Assembly (NCBI GenBank): GCA_049301135.1 | Contig: JBAQKP010000087.1 | Span: 1-35,055 of the forward strand | DNA: 35,055 nucleotides | Direction: 5' to 3' | Source of the DNA: JAYXXU01 sp049301135 | GTDB lineage: Bacteria; Pseudomonadota; Gammaproteobacteria; Pseudomonadales; Moraxellaceae | In this document: positions 1-8,460 of the stretch, piece by piece | How the letters are laid out: each line of letters starts with the position of its first letter | Position numbering within the stretch: position 1 is the stretch's first letter | The notes under the pieces: model-generated | Told to the model about the DNA's origin: nothing | Databases searched by the model: none | Seen by the model: only the letters and a program-made list of their open reading frames with translations | Position numbers and translations under genes: made by a program

Positions 1-10
1 TAAGCAGCCA

Positions 11-1609
11 ATGATGCCCAATCAGATGCAAAAAGACATGCAACCGATTCTCAGCGTACAGCACCTGCATATCTCTGCCAGTGAAAAAATCTTGGTCGAG
101 GATTTGTCGTTCGAGTTGGTGCGCGGCCAGACGCTGGCGATTGTCGGTGAAAGTGGCTCGGGTAAATCGCTCAGTTCTTTGGCGATTTTGGGCTTGTTGC
201 CTGTGGGTTTGATCCAGCGTGGTCAGATTCAGTTGGACGGTCAAGTGCTGAGTAGCGCCAGTCGCGCACAAGCCAAACACTGGCGACAGATTCGTGGTCA
301 GCGCGTGGCGATGGTGTTTCAAGAGCCGATGACGGCGTTGAATCCACTGCATCGCATCGGTCAACAGATCGGCGAAATGCTGCTGCTGTCCGGTCTGTCC
401 AAAGCACAAACCCGCGCCAAAGTGTTGGATCTGTTGCAGCAAGTCGGTATTCGAGAGCCCGAAAAAAAGCTGAATGCCTATCCGCACGAATTGTCCGGTG
501 GGCAGCGGCAGCGGGTGATGATTGCGATGGCGTTGGCGCTTGATCCTGATGTGTTGATTGCCGATGAGCCGACCACTGCCTTGGATGTGACCTTGCAGGC
601 GCAGATTTTAGACCTGTTACAACGCTTAAAAGCCGAGCGCGACATGGCGCTACTGTTGATCAGTCACGACTTGAATCTGGTGCGGCGTTATAGCGATCAG
701 GTGATTGTATTGCAAGCCGGACAGGTGCGCGAACGTGGTGCGACTGAAGCGCTGTTTGCCAATCCGCAACATGCTTATACCATTGATTTATTGAATCATG
801 ATTTTGGTCAGCCGTTACCGATGCAGACCGATGCGCCGCCGTTATTACACCTTAAAAAACTCGCGGTCAGCTTTCCGATCAAGTCCGGCTTACTCAATCG
901 AGTCACTGATCATGTGCACGCGTTGCAGCCGCTGGATCTGACCGTGTATCGCGGTGAGTCGGTCGGGATTGTCGGCGAGAGTGGCTCAGGCAAGACTTCG
1001 ATGGCGTTGGCGTTGGCGCGGCTGATCAGCAGTACCGGACAGATTACTTTGGATGGCACACAGCTAGATCATGTGCCCGAAAAACAATTGCGTCCGCTGC
1101 GCAGTCAGTTTCAGATGGTGTTTCAAGATCCGTTTGGTAGCTTGAATCCCCGTTTTACGCTGGAGCAACTGATTGGTGAAGGCGTGGAAGGCCGCTTGCC
1201 GAATCGTGCCAAGCGTCGCCAAGCAGTGCTGAATGCACTCGCCAAAGTCGAGCTGCCAAGCAGCTTTATTGATCGTTATCCGCATGAGTTGTCCGGTGGG
1301 CAACGGCAGCGGGTGGCGTTGGCGCGGGCGCTGATCATGCAGCCGAAGCTGTTGATTTTAGATGAGCCAACCTCGGCGCTCGATCGCACCACGCAGCGGG
1401 CGATGGTGGCGTTATTGCGTAAGCTGCAAGTCGAGGAAAATCTGAGTTATTTGTTTATTAGTCACGATCTGGCGGTGGTGCGGGCGTTGTGTCAGCGCGT
1501 GCTGGTGCTGAATGGTGGTGAGGTGATGGAGATTCAGGCGACGGAGGCGTTATTCCGTGAGCCGAGGACTGATTACACGCGGCGGCTGGTTGAAGCGGCT
1601 TTGGGGTGA
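11..1609 (+). CDS. yejF: Peptide/microcin-type ABC importer ATP-binding protein, two fused ATPase domains (YejF-like)
   Basis: This is a 532-residue protein with two complete ABC ATPase domains in one chain, the arrangement of YejF and of DppD-DppF fusions. It should power an inner-membrane peptide (or microcin C-like) importer together with permeases and a binding protein that must lie left of the window. Domain 1 shows Walker A GESGSGKS (residues 46-53), signature LSGGQ (161-165) and Walker B ending ADEP (184-187). Domain 2 shows Walker A GESGSGKT (322-329), LSGGQ (427-431) and LDEP (450-453). The C-terminal part of each domain carries the oligopeptide-transporter tail. The start is uncertain: ATG at 11, 14, 26 and 38 are all in frame, and similarity to the family begins only near residue 13. 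The gene ends convergently against the OLD-type gene, 6 bp away. YejF versus another dipeptide ATPase fusion cannot be settled without the neighbours. Confidence 0.85.
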   Translation: MMPNQMQKDMQPILSVQHLHISASEKILVEDLSFELVRGQTLAIVGESGSGKSLSSLAILGLLPVGLIQRGQIQLDGQVLSSASRAQAKHWRQIRGQRVAMVFQEPMTALNPLHRIGQQIGEMLLLSGLSKAQTRAKVLDLLQQVGIREPEKKLNAYPHELSGGQRQRVMIAMALALDPDVLIADEPTTALDVTLQAQILDLLQRLKAERDMALLLISHDLNLVRRYSDQVIVLQAGQVRERGATEALFANPQHAYTIDLLNHDFGQPLPMQTDAPPLLHLKKLAVSFPIKSGLLNRVTDHVHALQPLDLTVYRGESVGIVGESGSGKTSMALALARLISSTGQITLDGTQLDHVPEKQLRPLRSQFQMVFQDPFGSLNPRFTLEQLIGEGVEGRLPNRAKRRQAVLNALAKVELPSSFIDRYPHELSGGQRQRVALARALIMQPKLLILDEPTSALDRTTQRAMVALLRKLQVEENLSYLFISHDLAVVRALCQRVLVLNGGEVMEIQATEALFREPRTDYTRRLVEAALG

Positions 1610-1625
1610 GAGTCGTCAGACTCTC
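1608..1625. terminator. Short stem-loop between convergent genes
   Basis: GAGAGTC and GACTCTC form a perfect 7-bp stem with a 4-nt loop, covering the stop codons of both convergent genes. There is no T-run on either side, so it is at best a weak terminator. Confidence 0.3.
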
Positions 1626-3136
1626 TTGCCGTACAATTCTTGCTCAATTTCTTTTAAGTCTTGAATGATTGAATCTGCTGATATTCTGAGCGATTCACGG
1701 CCATCATCTTCGTTTTCATGAAGCCACGCAACTACGTCATTCAATAAGTTCCTTTTAGCTTCTCGCTTTTGTTTCAGATCACTTATAGCAAGGGTTGTCC
1801 GGATACGCTCACTAAAATTATCCGGATAAAAATACTCAAACTGCTCTTGATCAAAGCATCGAATTCGATCATTCGGCCATTCTTTAAACTTGCTATTTAA
1901 GTCTGTCCGGATTTTTTGTCCAACGGAGTCATTGTCCACACGTACCCATGTCCGATTCCGATAAACAGGCTGTAAATGAGTATAAACCACAAGACGTTGT
2001 AAATCATTGAGCTTAGGTTCTACATCATTAATGCCACCAGCCGCCAATGTCCGTATTCCTCTCAATTTTGGAACAAACCAAGGAATTAAAAAATCTCGAA
2101 TTATTCTTTCGGCAGAAGATTCCTCTAAAATTAGCCAACCATCCCACAAGTTAAAGTCAGCAAAAGAGTAACCAAGCTCTTCTAAGACAGCGATACGATC
2201 ATCGGGATTAGCTGGGATTTCTTCAATTTTTGATTCGGGTGGTTCTGATTCTGGAACGATTGATGTCTTAAACAGCTTGCTGTTTTCGGCAGCACCAAGA
2301 TGTTGGACGACAATATTTGAATGAGTTGAAATAATAAATTGATTGTCTTCTGAGCTTTTAACAATGAGATCAAGTAAAGCCTTAAGTGCTTTAGGATGCA
2401 AGTCGTTTTCCGGCTCTTCAATAAGAAATATTTTATTTTTTGCTGTTGCTAAGTGGCTGAGTAAATAAGCTATATTTGGAACGCCTTCGCCCATTTGATC
2501 CACGGGAAGGTATGAGCCATCCTTAAGATAAATTCCAGCTTGTTGACCTGATGGAGATGGGATGTTGGTTAAAATGAAGCCTAAAATTTCTGTGCATGCT
2601 TTTGCGTAGTAAGAATAGCTTGGAAAACTTGGGTTTGAAATGCGTGTTAGTCTTGCAGCTAGATTAGTCATGTTCTCAGATACTGCTGCGCTTAAGGATT
2701 CATTCACATTTTGATCATAATTGCTTGCTTTCCTTTTTGATAAAAAAGGAATAATAACATGATTTGGTTCTGAGCTTGTAAAGCTGAAGCCAAGGATTTG
2801 ATTTGACAATCTTTCGTCATCGTTAAACGAACGCAACTCCGTTTCCAGTTTGTTAGATGAGGGTGTTTTTTTTATTTGAAAAATGTGCCGTGATCGGTTT
2901 GTTTGAGAGTTTGGAGTTATTCCCTCTATTTTGATTTTTATGTTTGATGTTTGAGTGTTTTTCCTAGCATCTAGTGTGAAGTCGAGACTGTTGCTCTGCA
3001 TCAGCATTAAAGCCTTCAAAACCGATGTTTTTCCTGAGTTGTTTTTTCCTGTAATAACGTTTATTTCCGAGAGTTGAATTTCTTCAGAATTTGTGAAAGA
3101 TCTAAAGTTTTGAATGTGTAACGTGAGAACTTTCAT
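1616..3136 (-). CDS. OLD-family ATP-dependent endonuclease (AAA/ABC-type ATPase plus TOPRIM-like domain)
   Basis: The N-terminal half is an SMC/RecF-like ATPase: Walker A GKNNSGKT at residues 30-37, a signature-like GEGVPN at 216-221, Walker B IFLIEEPENDLHP near 236-248, and the switch motif ISTHS near 269-273. The C-terminal part looks like the OLD-family TOPRIM nuclease: an acidic residue in LEESSAE (about 338-344), a GG turn, then VDNDS (400-404) as the DxD motif and a late EYFYP. At 506 residues it fits class 1 OLD proteins, which act alone; there is no UvrD-like helicase (GajB) next to it, arguing against Gabija. A start at 3223 is also open, but the family begins at the ATG at 3136 (MKVLTLHIQNFRSF), which I chose. 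The gene is clearly AT-richer, with different codon use, than yejF and the SGNH gene around it, which suggests horizontal transfer. A defence role is inferred; the family assignment is by motif. Confidence 0.8.
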   Translation of the reverse strand: MKVLTLHIQNFRSFTNSEEIQLSEINVITGKNNSGKTSVLKALMLMQSNSLDFTLDARKNTQTSNIKIKIEGITPNSQTNRSRHIFQIKKTPSSNKLETELRSFNDDERLSNQILGFSFTSSEPNHVIIPFLSKRKASNYDQNVNESLSAAVSENMTNLAARLTRISNPSFPSYSYYAKACTEILGFILTNIPSPSGQQAGIYLKDGSYLPVDQMGEGVPNIAYLLSHLATAKNKIFLIEEPENDLHPKALKALLDLIVKSSEDNQFIISTHSNIVVQHLGAAENSKLFKTSIVPESEPPESKIEEIPANPDDRIAVLEELGYSFADFNLWDGWLILEESSAERIIRDFLIPWFVPKLRGIRTLAAGGINDVEPKLNDLQRLVVYTHLQPVYRNRTWVRVDNDSVGQKIRTDLNSKFKEWPNDRIRCFDQEQFEYFYPDNFSERIRTTLAISDLKQKREAKRNLLNDVVAWLHENEDDGRESLRISADSIIQDLKEIEQELYGKRV

Positions 3137-3310
3137 AAAAAATCTATACTCGTCTGTGTTGTGTCGTTTGAGAGTAGCCCATGAATGATCGAAATGGAAT
3201 ATGATTTTATTGAGCCCTCTCAATTTGCCTTTTTATTGGGTCTAACGGCAGGTACAATACAAATAGAAGGCGATATCGTAGAGCTTTTGACAAGACAGTA
3301 GACGATAAAC

Positions 3311-4066
3311 ATGCCCAACCCCCTCATCACCCTAAGCCTTGCACCATTGTTAATCCTGCAAGGCCGCCATGTACGCCGCGTCACCCCACGTCTACCCGAA
3401 CCTGACGGCGCACGCGCAGGCCAAGCGGGCAGCGGGCAACCCCTACGCCTACTGATCGTCGGCGATTCAGCGGCGGCTGGGGTCGGGGTCAGCACCCAAC
3501 AAGACGCACTATCCGGCCAACTGATCGCGCTACTGTCGCAATCCTACCAAGTCGACTGGCAACTACACGCCACCACCGGCCATACCACTGCGCAAGTGTT
3601 GGCAACAGTTGAACAACTGCCCAAACAAAATTTTGACCTGATTGTTACCTCAACCGGTGTTAACGATGTCACCGCAGGACTATCCGCCAAGCGTTGGCGC
3701 GCGCAAAAACAACAACTGATTCAAACCCTGAAGAATCAGTTTCAACCACGTCACATCATCCTGACCAGTTTGCCACCGATGCATTTATTTCCGGCGTTGC
3801 CACAGCCCTTACGCTGGTATTTGGGACGGCATGCCAAGCAGTTGAATCAAGTATTGGCTGGTTTGGTCGCCGCGCAGCCGCCTGCACCGGCGTACTGTCA
3901 GCAGCTCACCTTAAGCGCACCGATGCAGCCCGAATATATGGCGAGTGATGGCTTTCATCCAGCGGCCGCAGCCTACAAGTTATGGGCGCAACAAGTGCTA
4001 GACTGTGTGATAACAGCAGAAGCACGACTGGCGCCATCCCACGCCGGATCGGTGGTGTCAGCCTAA
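3311..4066 (+). CDS. SGNH/GDSL-type esterase or lipase
   Basis: This 251-residue protein has the four blocks of the SGNH hydrolase fold. Block I is VGDSAAAG with the nucleophile at Ser53, block II has Gly90 in ATTGHT, block III is GVND with Asn118, and block V is DGFHP with Asp213 and His216. These give a complete Ser-Gly-Asn-His catalytic set. The family hydrolyses ester bonds of lipids, acyl groups or polysaccharide acetates; the substrate here cannot be read from sequence. The first 20 residues are hydrophobic enough to be a weak membrane or signal segment, but no clear cleavage site is visible. The following YidD-like gene starts 25 bp downstream on the same strand, so the two are probably co-transcribed. 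No strong ribosome binding site precedes the ATG, so the exact start is unsure. Confidence 0.85.
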   Translation: MPNPLITLSLAPLLILQGRHVRRVTPRLPEPDGARAGQAGSGQPLRLLIVGDSAAAGVGVSTQQDALSGQLIALLSQSYQVDWQLHATTGHTTAQVLATVEQLPKQNFDLIVTSTGVNDVTAGLSAKRWRAQKQQLIQTLKNQFQPRHIILTSLPPMHLFPALPQPLRWYLGRHAKQLNQVLAGLVAAQPPAPAYCQQLTLSAPMQPEYMASDGFHPAAAAYKLWAQQVLDCVITAEARLAPSHAGSVVSA

Positions 4067-4091
4067 GCGGATAGATATATTGAGGAGCAGT

Positions 4092-4385
4092 ATGAAGATT
4101 CAAGCAATCATTCGGCCAGTGGAACGGATCAGCTTGCAGGTGCTGACGGGCTATCAACGGCATGTGTCGCCGCTTAAAGGCTATCGCTGCGCATCCGGTC
4201 AGCTGCATGGTGATACCACCTGCTCGCGCTTTGCGGTGGACACCATTCAACAGGTCGGTATCTTGGCGGCCACCCCAAAAATTTTGGCACAGTTGCAGCG
4301 TTGTCAGCAGGCGGGTCAGGCACTGCGTCAGCAGGTGCAACCACAAGCGGCGGTGTTTTGTTGTATATTGCCGATACCGTTATAA
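4092..4385 (+). CDS. YidD-like membrane protein insertion efficiency factor
   Basis: This is a 97-residue protein with the YidD pattern: a YQRHVSPLKGYRC-like segment (about residues 16-28) followed by a Cys-containing CSRFA stretch and an LxRC-like segment (QLQRCQQ). YidD proteins are small amphipathic membrane-associated factors thought to help YidC/Sec membrane insertion. The usual chromosomal copy sits in rpmH-rnpA-yidD-yidC, which is not here, so this is likely a second, divergent paralog. The usual short YPTCS motif is replaced by a longer insert (DTTCSRFA). The ATG at 4092 is preceded by GAGGAG at 4082-4087 and is preferred over the TTG at 4080. It follows the SGNH esterase gene closely. 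Confidence 0.65.
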   Translation: MKIQAIIRPVERISLQVLTGYQRHVSPLKGYRCASGQLHGDTTCSRFAVDTIQQVGILAATPKILAQLQRCQQAGQALRQQVQPQAAVFCCILPIPL

Positions 4386-4478
4386 CCGAATCGTCACTGT
4401 TGTGCGATTCGCGTCATGGCGGATCGGACGTCGTTGACACTATTTCAAGAGCAAACCATTTCAAGATGAGCGTGAAGC

Positions 4479-5270
4479 ATGCTACTACAGGGTAAACGTT
4501 ATTTAATCGCCGGTGTCGCCAGCAAACTGTCCATCGCCTATGGGATCGCCCAAGCGTTACACCGTGAAGGGGCAGAACTGGCGTTTACCTATCCGAATGA
4601 CAAGCTAAAAAAGCGCGTCGATGATTTTGCCGCGCAGTTTGGCTCTAGTCTGGTGTTTGCCTGTGATGTGGCCGAGGATGCACAGATCGAACAAGTGTTT
4701 GTCGATCTGGCACAGCATTGGGACGGGCTAGATGGCGTGGTGCATTCGATTGGTTTTGCGCCTGCCGATCAGTTGGACGGTGATTTTACTGACGTGACCA
4801 GCCGTGAAGGGTTTCGGATTGCGCACGATATTAGCGCCTATAGTTTTATTGCGATGGCACGCGCCGCACGGCCACTGTTGCAAGCACGGCAAGGTTGCTT
4901 ACTGACGCTGACCTATCAAGGCAGTGAGCGGGTATTGCCGAACTACAACGTGATGGGATTGGCCAAAGCTAGCCTTGAAGCCAGTGTGCGTTACTTGGCG
5001 ACTAGCATGGGCGGTGAGGGCATTCGGGTCAATGCCATCTCAGCCGGGCCGATCCGGACGCTGGCCGCGAGCGGGATTAAGAGCTTCCGGCGTATGCTAG
5101 ATGTGAACGCGCAGATCGCACCGTTACAGCGTAATGTCAGTATCGAAGAAGTCGGCAATGCCGCGCTGTTTTTATGTTCGCCATGGGCATCGGGCATTAC
5201 CGGCGAGATTTTGTATGTCGATGGCGGTTTTAACACCGTTGCGATGAGCGAGCGACTGCTGGCGGATTAA
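4479..5270 (+). CDS. fabI: Enoyl-[acyl-carrier-protein] reductase (NADH), FabI
   Basis: FabI catalyses the last step of each fatty acid elongation cycle in the cytoplasm, reducing enoyl-ACP with NADH. The 263-residue sequence is collinear with E. coli FabI. It has the N-terminal cofactor loop GVASKLSIAYG (12-22), HSIGFAP (89-95) around the nicotinamide, and the catalytic set Tyr146, Tyr156 and Lys163 in the YQGSE and YNVMGLAK segments. It also has the substrate-loop sequence AGPIRTLAASGIK. The C-terminus ends with the usual GEILYVDGGF. FabI is the triclosan/diazaborine target class. The gene stands alone between the YidD-like gene and a convergent protease, and it ends in a strong hairpin terminator at 5330-5357. 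Confidence 0.96.
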   Translation: MLLQGKRYLIAGVASKLSIAYGIAQALHREGAELAFTYPNDKLKKRVDDFAAQFGSSLVFACDVAEDAQIEQVFVDLAQHWDGLDGVVHSIGFAPADQLDGDFTDVTSREGFRIAHDISAYSFIAMARAARPLLQARQGCLLTLTYQGSERVLPNYNVMGLAKASLEASVRYLATSMGGEGIRVNAISAGPIRTLAASGIKSFRRMLDVNAQIAPLQRNVSIEEVGNAALFLCSPWASGITGEILYVDGGFNTVAMSERLLAD

Positions 5271-5329
5271 TCCCGCTGGCTGGCACAGCGGCGTTTGGCC
5301 GTGGCTCAAACGTCAATAGACCCCAAAAG

Positions 5330-5357
5330 CACGCTGCACCATCAGCGTGTTTTTTTT
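5330..5357. terminator. Rho-independent terminator of fabI, probably bidirectional
   Basis: CACGCTG (5330-5336) and CAGCGTG (5343-5349) form a 7-bp stem with a 6-nt loop, followed on the plus strand by eight T. On the minus strand the same stem is followed by CTTTT, so it may also end the protease transcript. It overlaps the last codons of the protease gene. Confidence 0.7.
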
Positions 5358-6421
5358 GCCCGTTGCTGGCGTAGTAGCCCCAATGCAGCCAGTAAGCCTA
5401 GACCCCAGAGCCCAACTGCACCCCCGCTACTGTTATTGCTGACGGAGACTTTCGGTGGATTTAAGTTGCGCCAAAACGCCGAATTGTCCACATCAGAAAC
5501 CTTTGGATCTGCACTAGACGGCTTGCCAGCGATGCGGTTCTTGATCCACTGATCATAACGCGCGACGCGGGTATACACGGCCGGATAGTTCGGTTGGGCG
5601 CAGCCACGCCCCCAACTGGTAATCCCCGCCAGTGCTTGGCCACGACCATCGGTGCTGGTAACGGTCAGACCACCACCGCTGTCACCTTGACAGCTATCTT
5701 GTAATCGACGTGTTGCTGCGGCACACAGCATATTTGCGCTGATTTGTGCAGGGTCATGCAGTGATGTCCCACTAAGACAGCCGTCAATATTGATAGTTGC
5801 CCACTGGAGTTGGGCAGGTGATAGCAGCAGACTACCTGCACTGCTGCTACGGAGTTCACGGCAGCGCTCGGGTTCGGTTTGGCAATCGACCGTGCGTCCC
5901 CAGCCGGTAATCAGTCCCGCTGTCCCGCGCTGAATGCTGTTGGCTTCGGTCTGGCTATTGAGCCAGTCGATTTTGCCGCAGCGTTGACCACAACGGATAA
6001 AATCAATCGGTGTCGTCAGGCGTAACAGCGCAATGTCGTGATTGAGTGCGTTAGAGTTGGCCACAGTGCTAAATTGCGGATGGATCTGAATCTGATCCAC
6101 CGCAATCACTTGCGCTTCGGTTTCGTCAAATAAATTACTAATTCCCGCAATAATATGTAAATCGTTGCCAGCCGCGTCACTCACACAATGCGCTGCCGTC
6201 AGTACCCAGCGCGCATCAATAATCGTACCGGAGCAATACTGATTACTGTATAACGCCGTCGAACCTGTCATTAAACCGACCTGCCACGGAAACTGCGTCT
6301 CTGAGGCATCAAAACCATTGATGATTTTGGGTTGAGCCTCGCCAGCAACGGCCAGTGAATTGGCGTGTACCCATGACGTGGCCAAACAGGCAGACAATAC
6401 AACAGCGGCGTAGTGATTCAT
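5342..6421 (-). CDS. Secreted trypsin-like serine protease (S1 family) with GlyGly-CTERM-like tail
   Basis: This 359-residue protein begins with a signal peptide (hydrophobic 5-19, probable cleavage after HA or SLA near 20-25). The mature S1 domain starts at about IINGFDA (33-39). The triad is complete: His78 in LTAAHC, Asp129 in NHDIALL, Ser248 in GDSGG. Asp242, six residues before the serine, predicts trypsin-like cleavage after Arg/Lys. Paired cysteines are spread through the domain. The C-terminus has a linker, then SGGAVGLWG (332-340), a hydrophobic helix and a basic end (RQQRAKKTR). This is the layout of GlyGly-CTERM sorting signals, which a rhombosortase cleaves, usually for type II secretion substrates. 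No rhombosortase is in this window. The start lies 12 bp after macB on the same strand, so it may be co-transcribed with macAB. Confidence 0.88.
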   Translation of the reverse strand: MNHYAAVVLSACLATSWVHANSLAVAGEAQPKIINGFDASETQFPWQVGLMTGSTALYSNQYCSGTIIDARWVLTAAHCVSDAAGNDLHIIAGISNLFDETEAQVIAVDQIQIHPQFSTVANSNALNHDIALLRLTTPIDFIRCGQRCGKIDWLNSQTEANSIQRGTAGLITGWGRTVDCQTEPERCRELRSSSAGSLLLSPAQLQWATINIDGCLSGTSLHDPAQISANMLCAAATRRLQDSCQGDSGGGLTVTSTDGRGQALAGITSWGRGCAQPNYPAVYTRVARYDQWIKNRIAGKPSSADPKVSDVDNSAFWRNLNPPKVSVSNNSSGGAVGLWGLGLLAALGLLRQQRAKKTR

Positions 6422-6433
6422 CGTGCTTTCATC

Positions 6434-8458
6434 CTAATCTCTGGCGAGTGCTGCCACGGGGTCAAGTCGTGCGGCATTGCGTGCCGGTAAAAACCCAAAC
6501 ACAATTCCAATCAAAGTCGAGCAAGCAAACGCCGCCAGCATCGAACCGGTCGAATATATCATCTGAAACGAATCACCGGCCACTTGGGCAAATAACTGTC
6601 CAATCAGCAAGGCCAAGCCGATCCCCAGTAGGCCACCGATCAAACAAACCAAAATCGCTTCAATCAAAAACTGCTGCAAAATGTCCGCTTGTCGTGCGCC
6701 GACTGCCATGCGTACGCCGATTTCTTGGGTGCGCTCCGTGACCGATACCAACATGATATTCATCACACCAATCCCGCCAACGATCAGCGAAATCACCGCA
6801 ATCGCCGATACTAACAGCGTCATGGTTGCGGTGGTTTGTTCGATGGTCTCGCGGATCGCATCACTGTTTTGGGTAAAAATATCCTGTGTGCCATGTCGCT
6901 GGGTGATCAGCTCGGTAATCGCGGTCTCAGCGGCAGCACTCGGCGCATCATCGTTCAGCCGTACCACGATACTGCGCAAATGCGATTGCCCCAAGATACG
7001 ACTCAGCACGGTGGTATAGGGTACATAGACATTCAGGCTGTCGCTACTGCCAAACATGCTTTTTTCAGGTTCCAGCACGCCGATAATTCGACTCGGAATA
7101 CTGCCGACCAGCAGCACTTGCCCAATCGGACTTTCGCCCTCCAAAAACAATTTGTCACGAGTATTGGTATCAATCACCACGTCCTGACCTTGTTGCCGTA
7201 CAGCGTTTTGGTCAAATAGCTGACCCTGCGCCAGTTGTAAGCCTCTGACCTGAAAAAAGCTTTCACTCACGCCATTGATGGTGGCATTGGCTTCGATATT
7301 GCGATAACGCAACACGCCGCTGCTGTTCACCGTGGGGCTGACGCTATCGACATACGGCTGCTGTGCGATGGCTTCGGCATCCTCGGATCGCAGCGTTTGC
7401 ACCCGACCACTGCGGGTATCGCCAAACCCTGTGCCCGAATACACTGTAATCGTATTAGTTCCCAATCCACTGATGTCGCTGAGGATTTTTTCACGCGAGC
7501 CATTGCCGAGCGCGACGACTGACACTACCGAGGCAATCCCGATAATAATCCCCAACATGGTCAAAAACGTGCGCAGCCGATGCGAGGTCATCGCCAAAAT
7601 CGCCATCCGAAACGCTTCACCGAGTCGGTCGAACAAAGCACGTAACGCTGAGGATTTTTGCGGAATTGGGGCTTTTGCCACGGTCGCGGAGGTCGACTTA
7701 AACAGCGGCGGCGTATTCGGCCGGTCGCTGATCACCTCGCCGTCGCTGAGTTCGATAATCCGACTGGCATTTTGCGCAACCTGCGGATCATGCGTGACGA
7801 TGATCACCGTATGACCTTCAGCGTGTAGCTCGCGCAGGATGTTCATCACCTCAAGGCCGCTGCTTTTATCCAGTGCGCCGGTCGGCTCATCGGCCAAAAT
7901 CACTTCACCGCCATTGATCAAGGCACGCGCGATACTGACCCGCTGTTGTTGTCCGCCGGACAGTTGACTTGGACGGTTGGCCAAGCGCTCTGCCAAGCCC
8001 AGACGCTCTAGTAGACGCTGGGCGCGAGCTTGCCGCTCAGTCGGGGCTGCACCGGCATAAATCGCCGGAACTTCGACATTGCCGACTGCCGACAGATCAC
8101 CAAGCAAATGATAGCGCTGAAAAATAAAACCAAAATACTCGCGGCGCAGCTTGGCCAGTTGGTCGGGTTCAAGTTGATCGGTGGCTTGTCCAGCCACTTG
8201 ATAGCTGCCGCGCGTCGGCCGATCTAGACAACCGAGGATGTTCATCAGGGTCGATTTACCGGAGCCAGATTGCCCGATAATCGCCAACAATTCACCGGCA
8301 TGGATTTGTAGGCTGATGTTTTTGAGGACTTGTACCACGCCGTCACCGGCCGGAAACTCACGGACGAGATCACGCACGTCCAATAGTGGCTGGCTTGCAC
8401 CAGACGGTGTTGCGCTGGACTGACTGATACCAGACGATTCAATACTGGACGGATTCAT
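6434..8458 (-). CDS. macB: Macrolide-type efflux ABC transporter, ATPase/permease MacB
   Basis: MacB is the inner-membrane ATPase-permease of the MacAB-TolC tripartite pump, exporting macrolides, lipopeptides, heme precursors or peptide toxins depending on species. In 674 residues it has an N-terminal ABC domain with Walker A GQSGSGKS (62-69), LSGGQ (166-170) and ADEP (189-192, Glu191). A first membrane helix follows near 300, then a large periplasmic MacB core domain, and three membrane helices lie in the last 130 residues, the FtsX-like permease. The length is close to E. coli MacB (648). It starts 2 bp after the macA stop, which indicates translational coupling. No tolC gene is in the window. 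It is followed 12 bp later by the S1 protease gene. The native substrate is unknown. Confidence 0.93.
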   Translation of the reverse strand: MNPSSIESSGISQSSATPSGASQPLLDVRDLVREFPAGDGVVQVLKNISLQIHAGELLAIIGQSGSGKSTLMNILGCLDRPTRGSYQVAGQATDQLEPDQLAKLRREYFGFIFQRYHLLGDLSAVGNVEVPAIYAGAAPTERQARAQRLLERLGLAERLANRPSQLSGGQQQRVSIARALINGGEVILADEPTGALDKSSGLEVMNILRELHAEGHTVIIVTHDPQVAQNASRIIELSDGEVISDRPNTPPLFKSTSATVAKAPIPQKSSALRALFDRLGEAFRMAILAMTSHRLRTFLTMLGIIIGIASVVSVVALGNGSREKILSDISGLGTNTITVYSGTGFGDTRSGRVQTLRSEDAEAIAQQPYVDSVSPTVNSSGVLRYRNIEANATINGVSESFFQVRGLQLAQGQLFDQNAVRQQGQDVVIDTNTRDKLFLEGESPIGQVLLVGSIPSRIIGVLEPEKSMFGSSDSLNVYVPYTTVLSRILGQSHLRSIVVRLNDDAPSAAAETAITELITQRHGTQDIFTQNSDAIRETIEQTTATMTLLVSAIAVISLIVGGIGVMNIMLVSVTERTQEIGVRMAVGARQADILQQFLIEAILVCLIGGLLGIGLALLIGQLFAQVAGDSFQMIYSTGSMLAAFACSTLIGIVFGFLPARNAARLDPVAALARD

Positions 8459-8460
8459 GC

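Noticed and set aside
1616..3136. Gabija (GajAB) or PARIS defence system
   Set aside because: No UvrD-like helicase and no separate TOPRIM partner on either side; only the single OLD-type gene is present.
4434..4462. fabI promoter based on a perfect TTGACA at 4434-4439
   Set aside because: No acceptable -10 box at 16-18 bp (CATTTC or ATTTCA), so I did not list it.
7332..7814. Plus-strand open frame of 160 codons opposite macB
   Set aside because: Antisense to a clear MacB; composition is that of the complement of a coding gene.
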